Positions 1-10,721 of a DNA stretch of 64,000 bases are shown here, piece by piece. Under the pieces are notes generated by a model. That model ran no database searches. It was not told where the DNA came from and saw only the letters and a list, made by a program, of their open reading frames with translations. The translations under genes and the position numbers were made by a program. The first letter of the stretch is position 1. Each line of letters begins with the position of its first letter. Source of the DNA: Aaosphaeria pasadenensis. Taxonomy: Eukaryota; Ascomycota; Dothideomycetes; Pleosporales. The DNA lies in contig JAKLMB010000004.1 in NCBI GenBank assembly GCA_022813625.1, forward strand, positions 744,001-808,000, read 5' to 3'.

Positions 1-2
1 CG

Positions 3-1031
3 TTGGAGCTCGGCATTGGCAAGATCGGGTCTTTCGTTGGCAAGGCGACAGCAAATGTTATTGCAAAGAAAACTGGCGATTTCATGTGGGTGTACTGGAC
101 CGCTGTGTTCATGAACCTTTTCACCAACGTTATGACACTCATCTTTTGGTTCTTCACCAGGTGGTGCCGGAAAACCTATGCAGGAACTACTGATCCTGCA
201 ACGGGAGAAAAACTAACGGAAAATAACAAGAAATTTGAACTCGGCAAGATGCTACGTCTTCCTTGGACCTTCTGGAGTATCATCGCGTTCACGACGTTTC
301 AGACGAGCGCTGCTATCGTCTACTCGCAGAATGCCACCGAGATGGCCGAACAGCGATTTGATATTGATGCTGTTACCGCAGGTTGGTATGCTGCTATGTC
401 GCAATACCTTGGCTTCTTTCTAGTGCCACTTCTCGGAATCTTCATCGACCTTCTTGGCAACCGCATCAGTGTGATGGTAGTCTGCGCCGCCGGCATGCTT
501 CTATCCATGTGTTTAGCTGCGTGGGGTCCTACCATAGGAGGTACTGCAGCTTCGTTCGGTGTATTTGCGTTTGCATCTTCTCTTGGGCCTACGGTAATCA
601 TCGATAGCATACGCACCAGCATGTGGTATCAGGAAGTCTTTGGCACTGGCTATGCCATTAAGATCACAATCAACAACTGCATGAACATCATCATTCGCAT
701 CATTACTGGCGTCATACAGGACAGGGACAAGAACTCGTACGACAATGTTGTTATAGTCTATGTCGTCCAAACAGCCGGCGCTGTGGTGGTGGCTGGAAGT
801 TTGTTCGCCCTCAGTTTCTGGAGTACGGACTTACGTATCTTGCAATTCACGAAGAAACAGAGAATGGCAAACGGAGAACTCATCAACGACCGGCGAGAGA
901 AATTCGAGACAGGGAAGGCCGGAGAACGAAATCGAAAATTGAGCCTAGGACTGTTCATTGCAATGATATTCATGATTCTTGGGGCTTGGTGTGCGTATTT
1001 CTGGGGTGTCGCAACCGGGAATAATTCATAA
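3..1031 (+). CDS. MFS transporter, MFSD1-like, 5' end missing
   Basis: This is the C-terminal part of a major facilitator superfamily transporter cut off by the window edge; the frame is open from the first bases, and the first ATG is not necessarily the start. About 342 residues remain, with a hydrophobic segment near residue 35, a charged cytoplasmic loop around residues 55-80 and then the six-helix C-terminal bundle. The protein ends with a membrane segment and a short tail. The general look (Trp-rich helices, MWYQEVFG and GVIQDR motifs) resembles the fungal MFSD1/YCR023C group, which in animals exports dipeptides from lysosomes. The substrate in this fungus is unknown. The stop TAA lies at 1029-1031. 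No intron is needed in the visible part. Confidence 0.75.
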   Translation: MELGIGKIGSFVGKATANVIAKKTGDFMWVYWTAVFMNLFTNVMTLIFWFFTRWCRKTYAGTTDPATGEKLTENNKKFELGKMLRLPWTFWSIIAFTTFQTSAAIVYSQNATEMAEQRFDIDAVTAGWYAAMSQYLGFFLVPLLGIFIDLLGNRISVMVVCAAGMLLSMCLAAWGPTIGGTAASFGVFAFASSLGPTVIIDSIRTSMWYQEVFGTGYAIKITINNCMNIIIRIITGVIQDRDKNSYDNVVIVYVVQTAGAVVVAGSLFALSFWSTDLRILQFTKKQRMANGELINDRREKFETGKAGERNRKLSLGLFIAMIFMILGAWCAYFWGVATGNNS

Positions 1032-2321
1032 GTGCATTGGTAAGGTGGGCCGGCTTGGACGATCTCATTGCGTAGTTGGAAAATACTAATGCTCTGTATA
1101 TAGCTCACCCTTTAGGGTAATCTGGGGAATAGATCAACAAATATTAGAAGAATATGGACTTAAATAATGCATCTACTAAGCGACAAACTCGAGTCTAAAA
1201 GACTATCGCGAATCAAATTGAGTTTGTACTCGGGCATTGAAGTTGAGATGATAGAACAATTTTTCTGATTTGGTGCAAGATATCTTCGCCCAGGAATATT
1301 GCTTTGCCGGCCGTCTAGAACTGTCAATCAATGTATTCCCCTTGATACTCTTTTTGTCGCAGTTCTGTGCAGCTTCTTCGGGAATCTCAGTGACCTCTTC
1401 GTTATCAACACCGCAATGTTCCCTGGCCATGATTTCTTCATGTACTTCTTCGCTGAAGAATGAAAATCTCATCACCTCTGTGGCCTTCTTTACCAGATGC
1501 AAGTTGGAAAAACACTAGCGTCGGCAAGCAAGGAAGATTGAATGATAATGCCTTGAGATGTACTTCGCGCACGAGCGGAATGCGATGATTGACGAGATAA
1601 GTTGTAGGTACTCTCGCGACACGAATGCATATTGACTTGATCGCATACTGCTGTGATAAAAAGCGAGGTTGTAGTATAGAAAAATCCGTCGACTTATAAT
1701 TTCGCATTCGAATAACAAGGTTCTGATAGTAATGACAATGGTATCAGCCAAGCTCATAAGACTGATTATGCACCACTTGATATTGGATCAAATGAAAGTG
1801 TCGCTTTGTTGCACTGCCATGATCCAACAGCTAATTAGTGGTATTGAGGTAAGGTGGAACTTAGGCAGTACAGTCGTGTCATCAAAGTCTGATTCATCGC
1901 TCAACTCTTCCAAGGTCTGGCCGTTGGGCTAGCCACTCCAATGCTGGCGCCAATGATGTTAGACCTACTGACTCTGATGTTACTTACTCGCACTCCGACA
2001 TTTCGCACCTCCGATACTTCAAACCCACTGACGAACATTCAATTTGATTGGCGGTTCATATTTTAAACATTCACTAGTAGTCACAAAGTTGAAATGCGTC
2101 CAGGTGGAAGCAGGATACTCAAAACTGACCCCATACTTTGACTGATCTACCTAAGTGGGTCTGGCAATTTCCCCGCAGTTCCCATTCCTCGGTCTCAGCT
2201 ATGGATCGGTCAATCCGAGCTTGCTTGGCCGCTGAAACGTTGTCCTGTCATGCATTTCACCCTCATATCTGTACTTCATCCTCTCTCTCCATTTGAGCAT
2301 TAAAATCAACGCAGTCAGACA
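1032..2321. other. intergenic, no gene seen
   Basis: Short ORFs on both strands here have no start context, splice logic or recognisable motif. The last ~130 bases before the bZIP start are pyrimidine-rich and likely hold its promoter and 5' leader. Confidence 0.5.
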
Positions 2322-3959
2322 ATGCCTCCGAAGCGCGTGCAGAAAGACCCAAATGCCGACCCTGCATCTTGGCGCGAAGATCAGAGGTACCATTGATGAA
2401 TCATTGGTTGTAGGGAAGCAGTTCATTTGCTAATGATCGCAGGCGACTGAGGAATAGATTGTCACAAAAGGCTGTACGCGAGCGCAAAGCAGCACGCATT
2501 CAGCAGCTCGAACAGCAGCTTGCTACTGTTACCAAAGGCGGAGACAGCGCCAGGATTAATGAGCTGTTAGACACGAATTCGAGGCTGCGCCTTGCTCTCC
2601 TTGATACGCGTAAGAAGCTTGCAAGTCTGTCTGCGACAGCTACGCAACTAGGAGAGCGCATCAAGCTTGTTTTGGACGATCATGGTGAGATCAGCACGAT
2701 GCGGAAGTTTGCATCCGTTGATAGTGAATACAGAGAACGAAGAAACCCAATCTTGTGAGAATGATGCTGGACCCCAGGAAACAGATATGCTCGATGATCA
2801 AGCATATGATCTCTGGAAGGACCCTCCAGATACAGACACTCAATCTCCACTAACCAGTTCAACGACATCGATATCCGTTAGACACGATGCCGAGCAATAT
2901 CCAAATACCGAGTTAGACATGATCGACTCCACCAGCAATATGCATCGAGAGACAACTTACGCAGAAGACATTTCCACGCATTCCCAAAGGGTGTTGGATC
3001 CGATGGAGTCCCTGTTCGAGGCCAGCAAGATGGGCTTCGCTATGGCAAATCTATTTCCAGGACCTCGCCTTCAGCCAAAGCTTCACGTCTACCACGGATC
3101 TGTCCTGTCGCAGCATCTTGATCATATACATGGACTTGTACGTCTGGGAAGTGGTCTTGAACAGGGCTCAAGGTCAGCGATACAACGCTCCATCTTTACA
3201 CTTCTGGATGAGCTTGAGCCATTAATTCCTTGCAGTATCCCGCAGATTATTGACAACATGTTCGCCGCTTTTCTAGAACATGGCTGGCCATCTGTGAAAT
3301 ATTGGTTCAATGTTACACAGTCTCTTTCACGGGCACGACGTCTTTTGTGGTGGCAGTCCATTCACAGCCATGAGGCCGCAACTCAGGTGCCGCCTGGCAA
3401 CACACCAACGCTCATCCAGTTATCTAGGCCCAGATACCCAAGCATCCTCGATTGGGTGCCACATCCCGGGCTACGCGATATATTGATCCTGAATTACGAA
3501 TCCTATGATGTGGATCAGGTTATCTGCGATATGACAGACTCATTCGTAGTCGAGGTGGAAGGCGCGATACCTCGGCTGGAACCATCAGATTTTGACCAGC
3601 CTACGACAGGGAAGGGCTATGGTTACAATCTCATGGATCTCGTTGAGAAAACACTTGTATTTGGACCTCTGGATAGTCAGAGTCAGCAACAGTTCACAGT
3701 ATTGAAATTGTTGCGAGAAATCAGCACCGTGAAATTCTCCTCCTCTTGGGAACATCCGATACATCGATTCAAGCTAGACCCCAGGTTCTTCGAAAAATAC
3801 CCTGCACTTTACGACGCTCATGCGGAGAGCAGATATAGGCCAAGGTCGCCACCAACTAGCATGCAGAAGTCTCAACTACCGTTACCATTCACTACAGAAT
3901 CCGTCCAGGCGTATATGGCTGCAGCATTAGAAGCGAGGGGCAGCACGATATCTACATAA
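2322..3959 (+). CDS. bZIP transcription factor with DUF3425
   Basis: Three exons: 2322-2386, 2443-2684 and 2734-3959, giving about 510 residues. The first intron has a CTAAT branch site. The second acceptor could instead be at 2724, which also keeps frame. Residues ~20-45 form the basic region with the bZIP N-x7-R signature (asparagine in RNRLSQ, arginine seven residues further on), followed by a heptad-like coiled coil with Leu at intervals. The C-terminal half has the aromatic-rich pattern of DUF3425, a domain found almost only in fungal bZIP regulators. It should bind DNA as a dimer in the nucleus. Known relatives act in stress response or local metabolic control, but no target is evident here. 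The neighbouring dehydrogenase runs towards it on the opposite strand. Confidence 0.85.
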
Positions 3960-4067
3960 TCATAGATGAGAGAACTTGATATCATGTACCCTACATCTCG
4001 TGTATCATAAACGGGGTACGTTGCATTTTTGGCATTGACTATTGCAGCCATCCCCCATGAATGGGGT

Positions 4068-5214
4068 TCATTCAAACCCTTCGTTGATAGTAAAACCGCC
4101 ATCGACCATCAAATTCGCGCCATTGACCAAGCTCATTCTTGGTCCACTCAGCAGAACCACCGCATCTCCGATCTCGACGGGTTGCGCCTGTCTACCCTGC
4201 CGGGCTTCGAGTCTCTCCCACAAATCATCGTTGCCCTCCTCGTTAAGGCTGCTCTTTGGATCATTCATACTATTTGATATCATGGGCGTGAGAAGGAATC
4301 CCGGAGATACTGCATTTACACGGATATCGTGGGAGCGTGCCTCGAGCGCTGCCTTTTTGTCACAATGTCAGACATGTGGATTTAGATGCTGAGGGGGCCA
4401 ATTCATACTGCTTTTGTAATGCCATGGACGGCATGTTTGCTTGCAGTGTACGCTGCAGCGCCCTGCATAGACATCAAAGAGTTGACGCTGGCGCAATTGA
4501 CTATGGAGCCGCGCTGCTGTAGCCTTCCGGGCTCACTGAGTGCTGATTTAGTAATCTTCTTGGTACTTGGTAGAAAGTTTACAACCACGAGGTCTTACAC
4601 ATCTGAGCTCGGGCTTTGAGTTTTCATTACGCGCAATTCGTGTTTCGTACAGAGAAAAACGCCTGTTGAATTCACAGACATGCAGCCCGCGAACTTTTCC
4701 AGCGGCGTGTCGGCAATCTCTGTAGAAGGTCCAATGACACCAGCGAAGTTTCTATATTCATCGTCAGAAGAGACTATCGCATAATGGCGTGCAGCCCAAT
4801 AAAATTGAATAAGTCATCTCTTACGCAGCATAGTCGAGTCGCCCAAACTCCTTCACTACTTGATCAACTGCTCGCTCAACATCAGCTTCTTTGGTGACGT
4901 CTGCACGTATAGCGATGCACTTTCAAAAGCAAGCGTAAGCATTATAACTCAAGTGAATTAATACGTTTTGCGCCATGTGTACGAACCTTGGTGCCGAAGG
5001 CTTCAACTGCAGCTTTCCCCTTCGCCAACGTTTCTTCGTCTTGAATATCGATAATGGCAACGCCCCGTGCGCCCTCTCTAGCAAACGACACAGCTATTGC
5101 ATTTCCCAGACCACGAGCTCCGCCAGTGACGAGGGCGACCCCGGGAGCAAGATTGCTGGAGCGAGTGGTGGTAGCTTCGGGAACCGAGGGAGTTGGTTCT
5201 GTTACTTTGGTCAT
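4068..5214 (-). CDS. short-chain dehydrogenase/reductase (SDR)
   Basis: Five exons on the minus strand: 5214-4987, 4919-4825, 4751-4599, 4523-4409 and 4352-4068, all joined in phase, for 291 residues. That is the usual length of a classical SDR. The dinucleotide-binding motif TGGARGLG is at residues 30-37. The catalytic triad is Ser171, Tyr184 and Lys188, with the normal Ser-x12-Tyr-x3-Lys spacing. The typical Asn in the helix alpha-4 region is in MSVNSTG. A C-terminal MVDGG stretch is also family-typical. It should be a soluble NAD(P)-dependent oxidoreductase, but the substrate cannot be read from sequence. Although in pieces in any single frame, it is intact once spliced. It lies beside the galactoside-use block but nothing ties it functionally to that block. 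Confidence 0.85.
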
Positions 5215-6468
5215 GATGTTGTTAGTTGGCAGGTGTCGAGCGAGAACGTTAAAATGTATCCTTTAGGGAGAATCTCTACATGTACTGAAGCGGAGTCATT
5301 CATTGTTCAAATCAAGTGCTCCAATCCACCATAAGTAGGTAATAGTACATAACCGAAGGTATAACCGAAGTTGTGGTCGACAACTGCAATTGTAGCTCCC
5401 GTGCTGTATACAAAGTTTATCCCCGCCGTGGCTTTCCATAGTCATGTATCAGCATATGGTGATTCACAAAACGTCTACAATTTTGCGGGGTCGACATTGA
5501 TTTAAGCTAATTCTGGGGAAGTCTGGGGAACGGACGAGAACCCGGGCCCTGCCGCATGAAGCGTATCCGGCACTTGGAAGCTAGGTGGTTCTTATTTATG
5601 CATGAATATAATGCGGGGAACTTTGCGTATCAAAGTAGGCTATATGGGCGATCTAGGGCACCACCACGACAGCGGCAATGTACCGTCTACAATTGCACCC
5701 CATTAACAACAGAAATGCTTTTTGCATGAGAAAAGATAGTGGGATTCATCTATTTAAGAATCTTCGTACTTCCATTAACCCATACTCAAAGCAAGGTAAG
5801 AGTGAATCAATGTCGAAACAGACGTATGGTTCTGAAACGGTGCCATGCCTTTCTCCATCGAACCTGCTCGTTGAAAGGATAAAAATGGAAATTTTGCGAT
5901 CCTGTACTGAACAAATTGTTAAGTCTCGTCCCATATGTCGATTGCGGAAGTCTGATGAACTCGCCCGACTCAAACGCTTGTGTTGTGTTGCGTTGCGCCA
6001 TTCAAAGTCAAGACAGATGCTCCCATGTCTAAGTTGAAGCCCAAATTCCTCGCTCTAGAGTTATGGTGATTTGCGCTACGCATTTGATATATTGAGGTTA
6101 GTAAAAGCTCCCCTATTATTGAGATATTGCCTCGTTCAAGGCACATCTCTGATTACACAAGATGAAATTCGTGCATAGTGTTTGTAAATCATCATCAATT
6201 CTGATGTTTCTCAGTAGACGAATCCAGCCAGTTGTGTGCAATGCCACAGATGTATGGGCGAATACTAGTACAAGCTATAATGATGCTTATTGTAAGTAGA
6301 TATTTACGAGTGTTCTGGTTTAAGTCTAACTGAGATCTAGGCCTGGTCTAGTGCAACAAAGGCCTAGGCAAAATCCAACACCGTATATAGTGTGACCAGG
6401 TGCTTCCTACTCCAACAACTCTTAACACAAAATTCATACACCTCAAAGGTTGCGCCATCCGCTCTGCG
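5215..6468. other. intergenic and TF promoter
   Basis: No gene is supported; the ORFs are short and run through stop-dense AT-rich DNA. A perfect 8-bp inverted repeat lies ~100 bases upstream of the Zn2Cys6 gene (listed separately). Confidence 0.5.
6337..6367. repeat. inverted repeat upstream of Zn2Cys6 gene
   Basis: CTAGGCCT at 6337-6344 and AGGCCTAG at 6360-6367 are perfect reverse complements separated by 15 bases. Each arm also contains the palindrome AGGCCT. It may be an operator for a dimeric regulator or chance. Confidence 0.35.
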
Positions 6469-8039
6469 ATGCGCATTGCAAGTGCTTGCAAAGAATGTCG
6501 ATCCAAGAAACGCCGCTGCAAGGTGAGGGACTATGGGCCATGCGAGCAGTGCGCGCGAAAGGGAACCTCCTGCTCGCTCGACCTAGGTAATAGACTACCA
6601 AAGGGACCTGCATTCCTTTCCCCTCCGGTAGTACAAGGTCCTGTCGAAGTCCTGTCTACTGCGTTTGCAATTGAGCTTGTGGATCTCTATCTCGAGCTGC
6701 TTCACGGCAAACCCCACACGCTCTTTCATCCTTCCCGACTGCGACAACAAGTGCGGGAATCTAGTCTTAGCGATCGTCTTCTCTATTCCATTGCAGGCCT
6801 CGCCGCGCGTTTTCATCCTTCCCCGCTTGTCCAGAGCAAAAGAGAACATTATATTGAGCTCGCCAAAGCCGATCTTAAGGCATGTATGGACGACTTCAGC
6901 TTGGCAACTATTCAGGCTTGCATCCTTGTCGGTCATCTATGTGGAGCAGAGAATGATCGAAACCGGGAATCTCTATTCTTCGCCGTTGGTTTCCGCATTG
7001 CACACATTGTGGAATTGCCTCAACCAAAAGTGACTGACGACTGGATTACACGTGAGCAGAGAGTGCGAACATGGTGGAGCCTCTACATGACTGATCGCTG
7101 GAGCTCTGCGGGTTTGGACCTTTCTAAACAGATGCCAGACAATGATTTTGTTCCATATCCCATGCATGAACTGGACTTCTATGCCATGGATGCCGACAGT
7201 CCCGCCGCAGGAATAGAGTCACAAGGAATCGGCTTGTGGGCGCAAATGGTTCGGCTAGCGAGAATCTTCGGCCAGGTCCGAGACCTACATAAGCAACACG
7301 CCGATGGGCGGCTCAATAACTTTGAGATCGAAATAGTTACCGCTCGTTTGTCGCAGGATATCGAAAGTTTCGTTCGCGAACTGCCTCCAGAACAGCGTGT
7401 CGACGAATCGAACCTCTCGGCATACGCTTCCAAAGGCCTGGGTCGGGACCTGGTAGCGCTTCACCTTGGTCTCCATCATTATTCTACCCTGCTCTACTTT
7501 CCATTCCTCGACTCAGAGCTTGCCGAATGTACGAATCAGGCCTTGTATGCTTCCCAATGCAAAAAGAGTGCAGCCGAACTCAGTGATATGCTTGCATTGT
7601 CGAAACGAATAGAAGGCTGCAAGCCATTGTATTTCACAGTCGCCCACATGACAGTCGTGTCATCTTCAGCACTACTTCATGAATTGCTGTTTGGGGATAC
7701 GGCCTTGTTAAACGTGACGAGGCAGAGATTGAATGGGAATTTTGAGACCCTCGTGGAGCTGCAACAGCTTTGGCCTACAGCAGAGATGATGGTGTGTATT
7801 CCACGTGGCAAACAAACAGAAATACTAATTTGAGGTAGACGGATCGTCTTTTCGCGTTCCAAAATATGTGCCTTCGCTCGCCTGACCCGAACACCCATCG
7901 TGCAGATAGGTGGATGGTCAAATTCTTACTACAACATGCGATGCCGATAGACGAGAAAGCTCCTGAGGCACCTCATTCGCCTGAAAATGCTCGCGAGCGG
8001 CATGTAAACGATGCACTTTCCGTACTAAGGAGGTCTTAG
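6469..8039 (+). CDS. Zn2Cys6 fungal-type transcription factor
   Basis: Two exons, 6469-7791 and 7839-8039, joined in phase 0 across a 47-nt intron with a CTAAT branch site; 507 residues. The start is the first ATG in frame. Residues 1-45 hold the binuclear zinc cluster: six cysteines in the order CX2CX6CX7CX2CX6C. A middle region with conserved aromatic and Arg-rich helices (RTWWSLYMTDRW) is typical of the fungal-specific transcription factor domain. The protein should act in the nucleus, probably binding paired CGG triplets. It sits next to a lactose-permease-like transporter and a GH35 enzyme, so it is the obvious candidate regulator of that pair. This role is inferred from position only. 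Without the second exon the protein would end early and miss its last 66 residues. Confidence 0.88.
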
Positions 8040-8154
8040 CATGGAATCTTTCATGCTTGTAAATTGAATAAACATGTACATGAGGGTGGCGTTTGACATT
8101 AGCCCGGATATGTAGGAAACAGGGATGGTGCAGAATTGCATCTGCCCCGTCACT

Positions 8155-9959
8155 TTACTTTGAGACAATACGCTCAGCCTTGGATGCTTCATCCTTTTCC
8201 ATACCAATATCGCTCTCCTCGATGTTTGCAACGGCTGCCGCTTCACCGTCAAAGAGAACTGCGATTTCCTCTAGGGTTGGACCCTTGGTTTCAACAAACA
8301 AGAACCAGATGGAAATACACTCGACAATCAAAATTCCGATGTAGACGAAATAGAACTTCCATTGAAGCTCGCGCAGTCCAATCGGGTTAATGTAGTTCTT
8401 CGCAACAGATGTAATAGATGTTGCAGCAAATTGGAGTGCAACGCCCTTCGCTCGGATGTTGTATGGCAGAATCTCCGCACAATACGCGACGGTCAGACCT
8501 GGCCAAGCGAAACCAGCTGCGCCATAGAAGAGGAAGATCATTGCGATGACAGCATTACCTGCGGCTGGATTCTTCGTCTGGGCGTACACAGCAGAGCATC
8601 TAGCAGGATTAGCAGGTATTATTGCAATTAGAGGAACAGAAAGATTACTCACCCAGTCCAGACGCTGAAGGCGATTAGCATGCCAACACCGGCGATCATG
8701 AACAGCTTTTTTCTTCCAAAGCGGTCAACGAGAAAGACGGAGAAGCAGATAGCAACCAGGAAAGACCATATCTGGACACCACCATTGATGAGTGACTGAT
8801 CATGGGGCTCCGTAATACCAACAGAGACCAGGATGTCCTTGATGTAAAAAGAAACGAGACCGTTTCCGGATGCTTGCGAGTAGAAGGAGACCAAAATGAT
8901 CAGAAGGACTCGCTTACGGTTTCCCGGCGTCCGAAGAAGAGTCATCCATTCTGTATCTCTCGAGTTCTGTGTCTCACGCTTGATGGTTTCCTGAATCTCA
9001 TGAAACTCCTTTTGAACAAATGCATCATTTCTGTTACCGTTTGCGTGATACTGTCATTGATTAGCCTCGATCGATCGATACATGGGTAACGGAATGAATA
9101 CCTTTGACAAGACCCCAAAGGCATCGTCGAAGCGCCCTTTTGAACAAAGCCAACGTGGGCTCTCCGGCAGGAACCAGACTCCTATGAGCTGTACCAGTGG
9201 CAACAAAGCTTGTAGCGATGTCGGCAATATCCAAGAAACATCCGAGGTGTAATCGACCATTCCGAAGACAGTCCAGGCTGCGATGATAGCCCCAACGTAC
9301 CACAGGGTATTGTACATGGTCGTAAGCTTGCCTCTATGCTGTGGGTGGGATACTTCCATAATCAGGAGAGGTGCGGAACCTTGAGCGAGGTTGGACCTGT
9401 TGTTCCTCCGATTAGCTTTGAATGTACACACTGGCGCCGCAGATGGAAACCCACCCCAGACCAACTAGAAAGCGACCACCGATGAACATGTTCGAGTTTA
9501 CGCCAGGCACGACTTGGAGGATTACTCCAACAAAGAGCACGACAAGTCCAATAGTCACGCCCATTCGACGGCCGAAGGCGTCCGCGACGTAGGCTGAGAA
9601 TGGCATTGCAGCAATAGCACCGACATTTTGCATGGCTGTGAACAGCCCAATGCGAGCGCCAGTCGGGTGGTCGAAATCTAACAGTATGAGCATACGTTGG
9701 CTGTAGTCCAAGTACCACACATACATTCTTGCCATGGTTTCAAGGTCTGGAGGCCATTCAACAATGACCCATCATATCCATTGATGGTCGAACCCAAGAA
9801 GAGAAACGGAATCATCAAGTACAGCTTCCTCAACCCTGGGTCTTTGTACCATGTTACATCCGGGATCTCTAGGTCGTGTTGGTGTAATATCTGCTCCTCA
9901 TAATCGACACCAGAAGGAGTCTGGGAGGCTTCGGTTGCCTTGGGGGTTTTGGTGTCCAT
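8155..9959 (-). CDS. MFS sugar transporter, lactose-permease-like
   Basis: Five exons: 9959-9725, 9677-9432, 9379-9102, 9050-8653 and 8599-8155. All junctions keep frame, giving 533 residues. The ATG at 9959 was chosen because the frame above it starts without ATG. Sugar-porter signatures are all present: GYDGS in helix 1, the PESPRWL motif after helix 6, DRFGRKK in the second half, and the PET-like ETKGPT at the end. Twelve helices are expected. The sequence type (QxxFDHPTGxRIGL, MYNTLWYVGAI) fits the Lac12-like hexose/disaccharide proton symporters of the plasma membrane. The gene is divergent from the GH35 gene across a 762-bp shared promoter and convergent with the Zn2Cys6 regulator. Likely role is uptake of a galactoside or other oligosaccharide; the substrate is not proven. 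Confidence 0.87.
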
Positions 9960-10721
9960 ATTACAACGAGAGGAAAGAAATTTTATGACCACTTGCAGAA
10001 CAGAGGAACGCTGTGGTAATGAACAGAAGACCTGATGATCCAAATATCAGGAGAATCTACATGGGATCGACAATGGCTTTATACACAGTCGGACATTAGT
10101 GTTGACAATTGCTGATGTCTTGTATCAATTCATGGGGCATGGGGATCCTAAACGAGAGCACCACTGAAATCTCACCAGATCTTTCACTAGCTTGTTACCC
10201 CAAGTTCTAGGGCGCGGAGAATAGTTCGTTTCCCCACGCCATCTGGTCATGCCGATGGTCGACATCGAGTTTCTTGGTGTAATTTTGGACTTGGGAGCAA
10301 TCATTGTCACCCAAAGCCGCAAAATCTCCGCAACTAGAGATGAAAATGGAAAGTCTACCTGAATGCCGGTTGGTTTAGAGCGAAGCTTTGCCTATTGGGT
10401 CTTTTCGCAATGGCTTTTGGCTGCGGCTTTGGATCCAATGACGGTCGTTCAAAACCAGAGAGGAACGGGCGTAGCATCGGTTATTTCAGGTGGGTCATCT
10501 ACGAATACGGTTATCCGCAAGTGGGGCAGAAAGTGCGGCTTTGAACCCAATCGGAGCTCGATAAGACCGCTCAAAGTTTACTCCACCATCAACTGATCAC
10601 TTGCAAGGTAAGTAAATATTTACACAGTGGACGTCGACATCATACAAATAGCAGAACGGGTGCGCCCCTCAGTCTGCTCTCTCGAAACCCCGCTCAAACA
10701 TTCATTTACTCCTTCACCACC
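9960..10721. promoter_or_regulatory. divergent promoter of permease and GH35 genes
   Basis: This 762-bp stretch separates two oppositely transcribed genes. It has an inverted CGG-N4-CCG at 10508-10517, a form bound by some zinc-cluster regulators. It also has two sequences fitting the CreA carbon-repressor consensus SYGGRG: 10521-10526, and 10232-10237 on the minus strand. Short motifs like these occur by chance, so regulation is inferred. The one long ORF inside it (10363-10596) shows no protein-like features. Confidence 0.5.

Noticed and set aside
4068..5214. Idea that the SDR is a pseudogene because it is in pieces
   Set aside because: Four short GT-AG introns join five exons in phase with all catalytic residues present.
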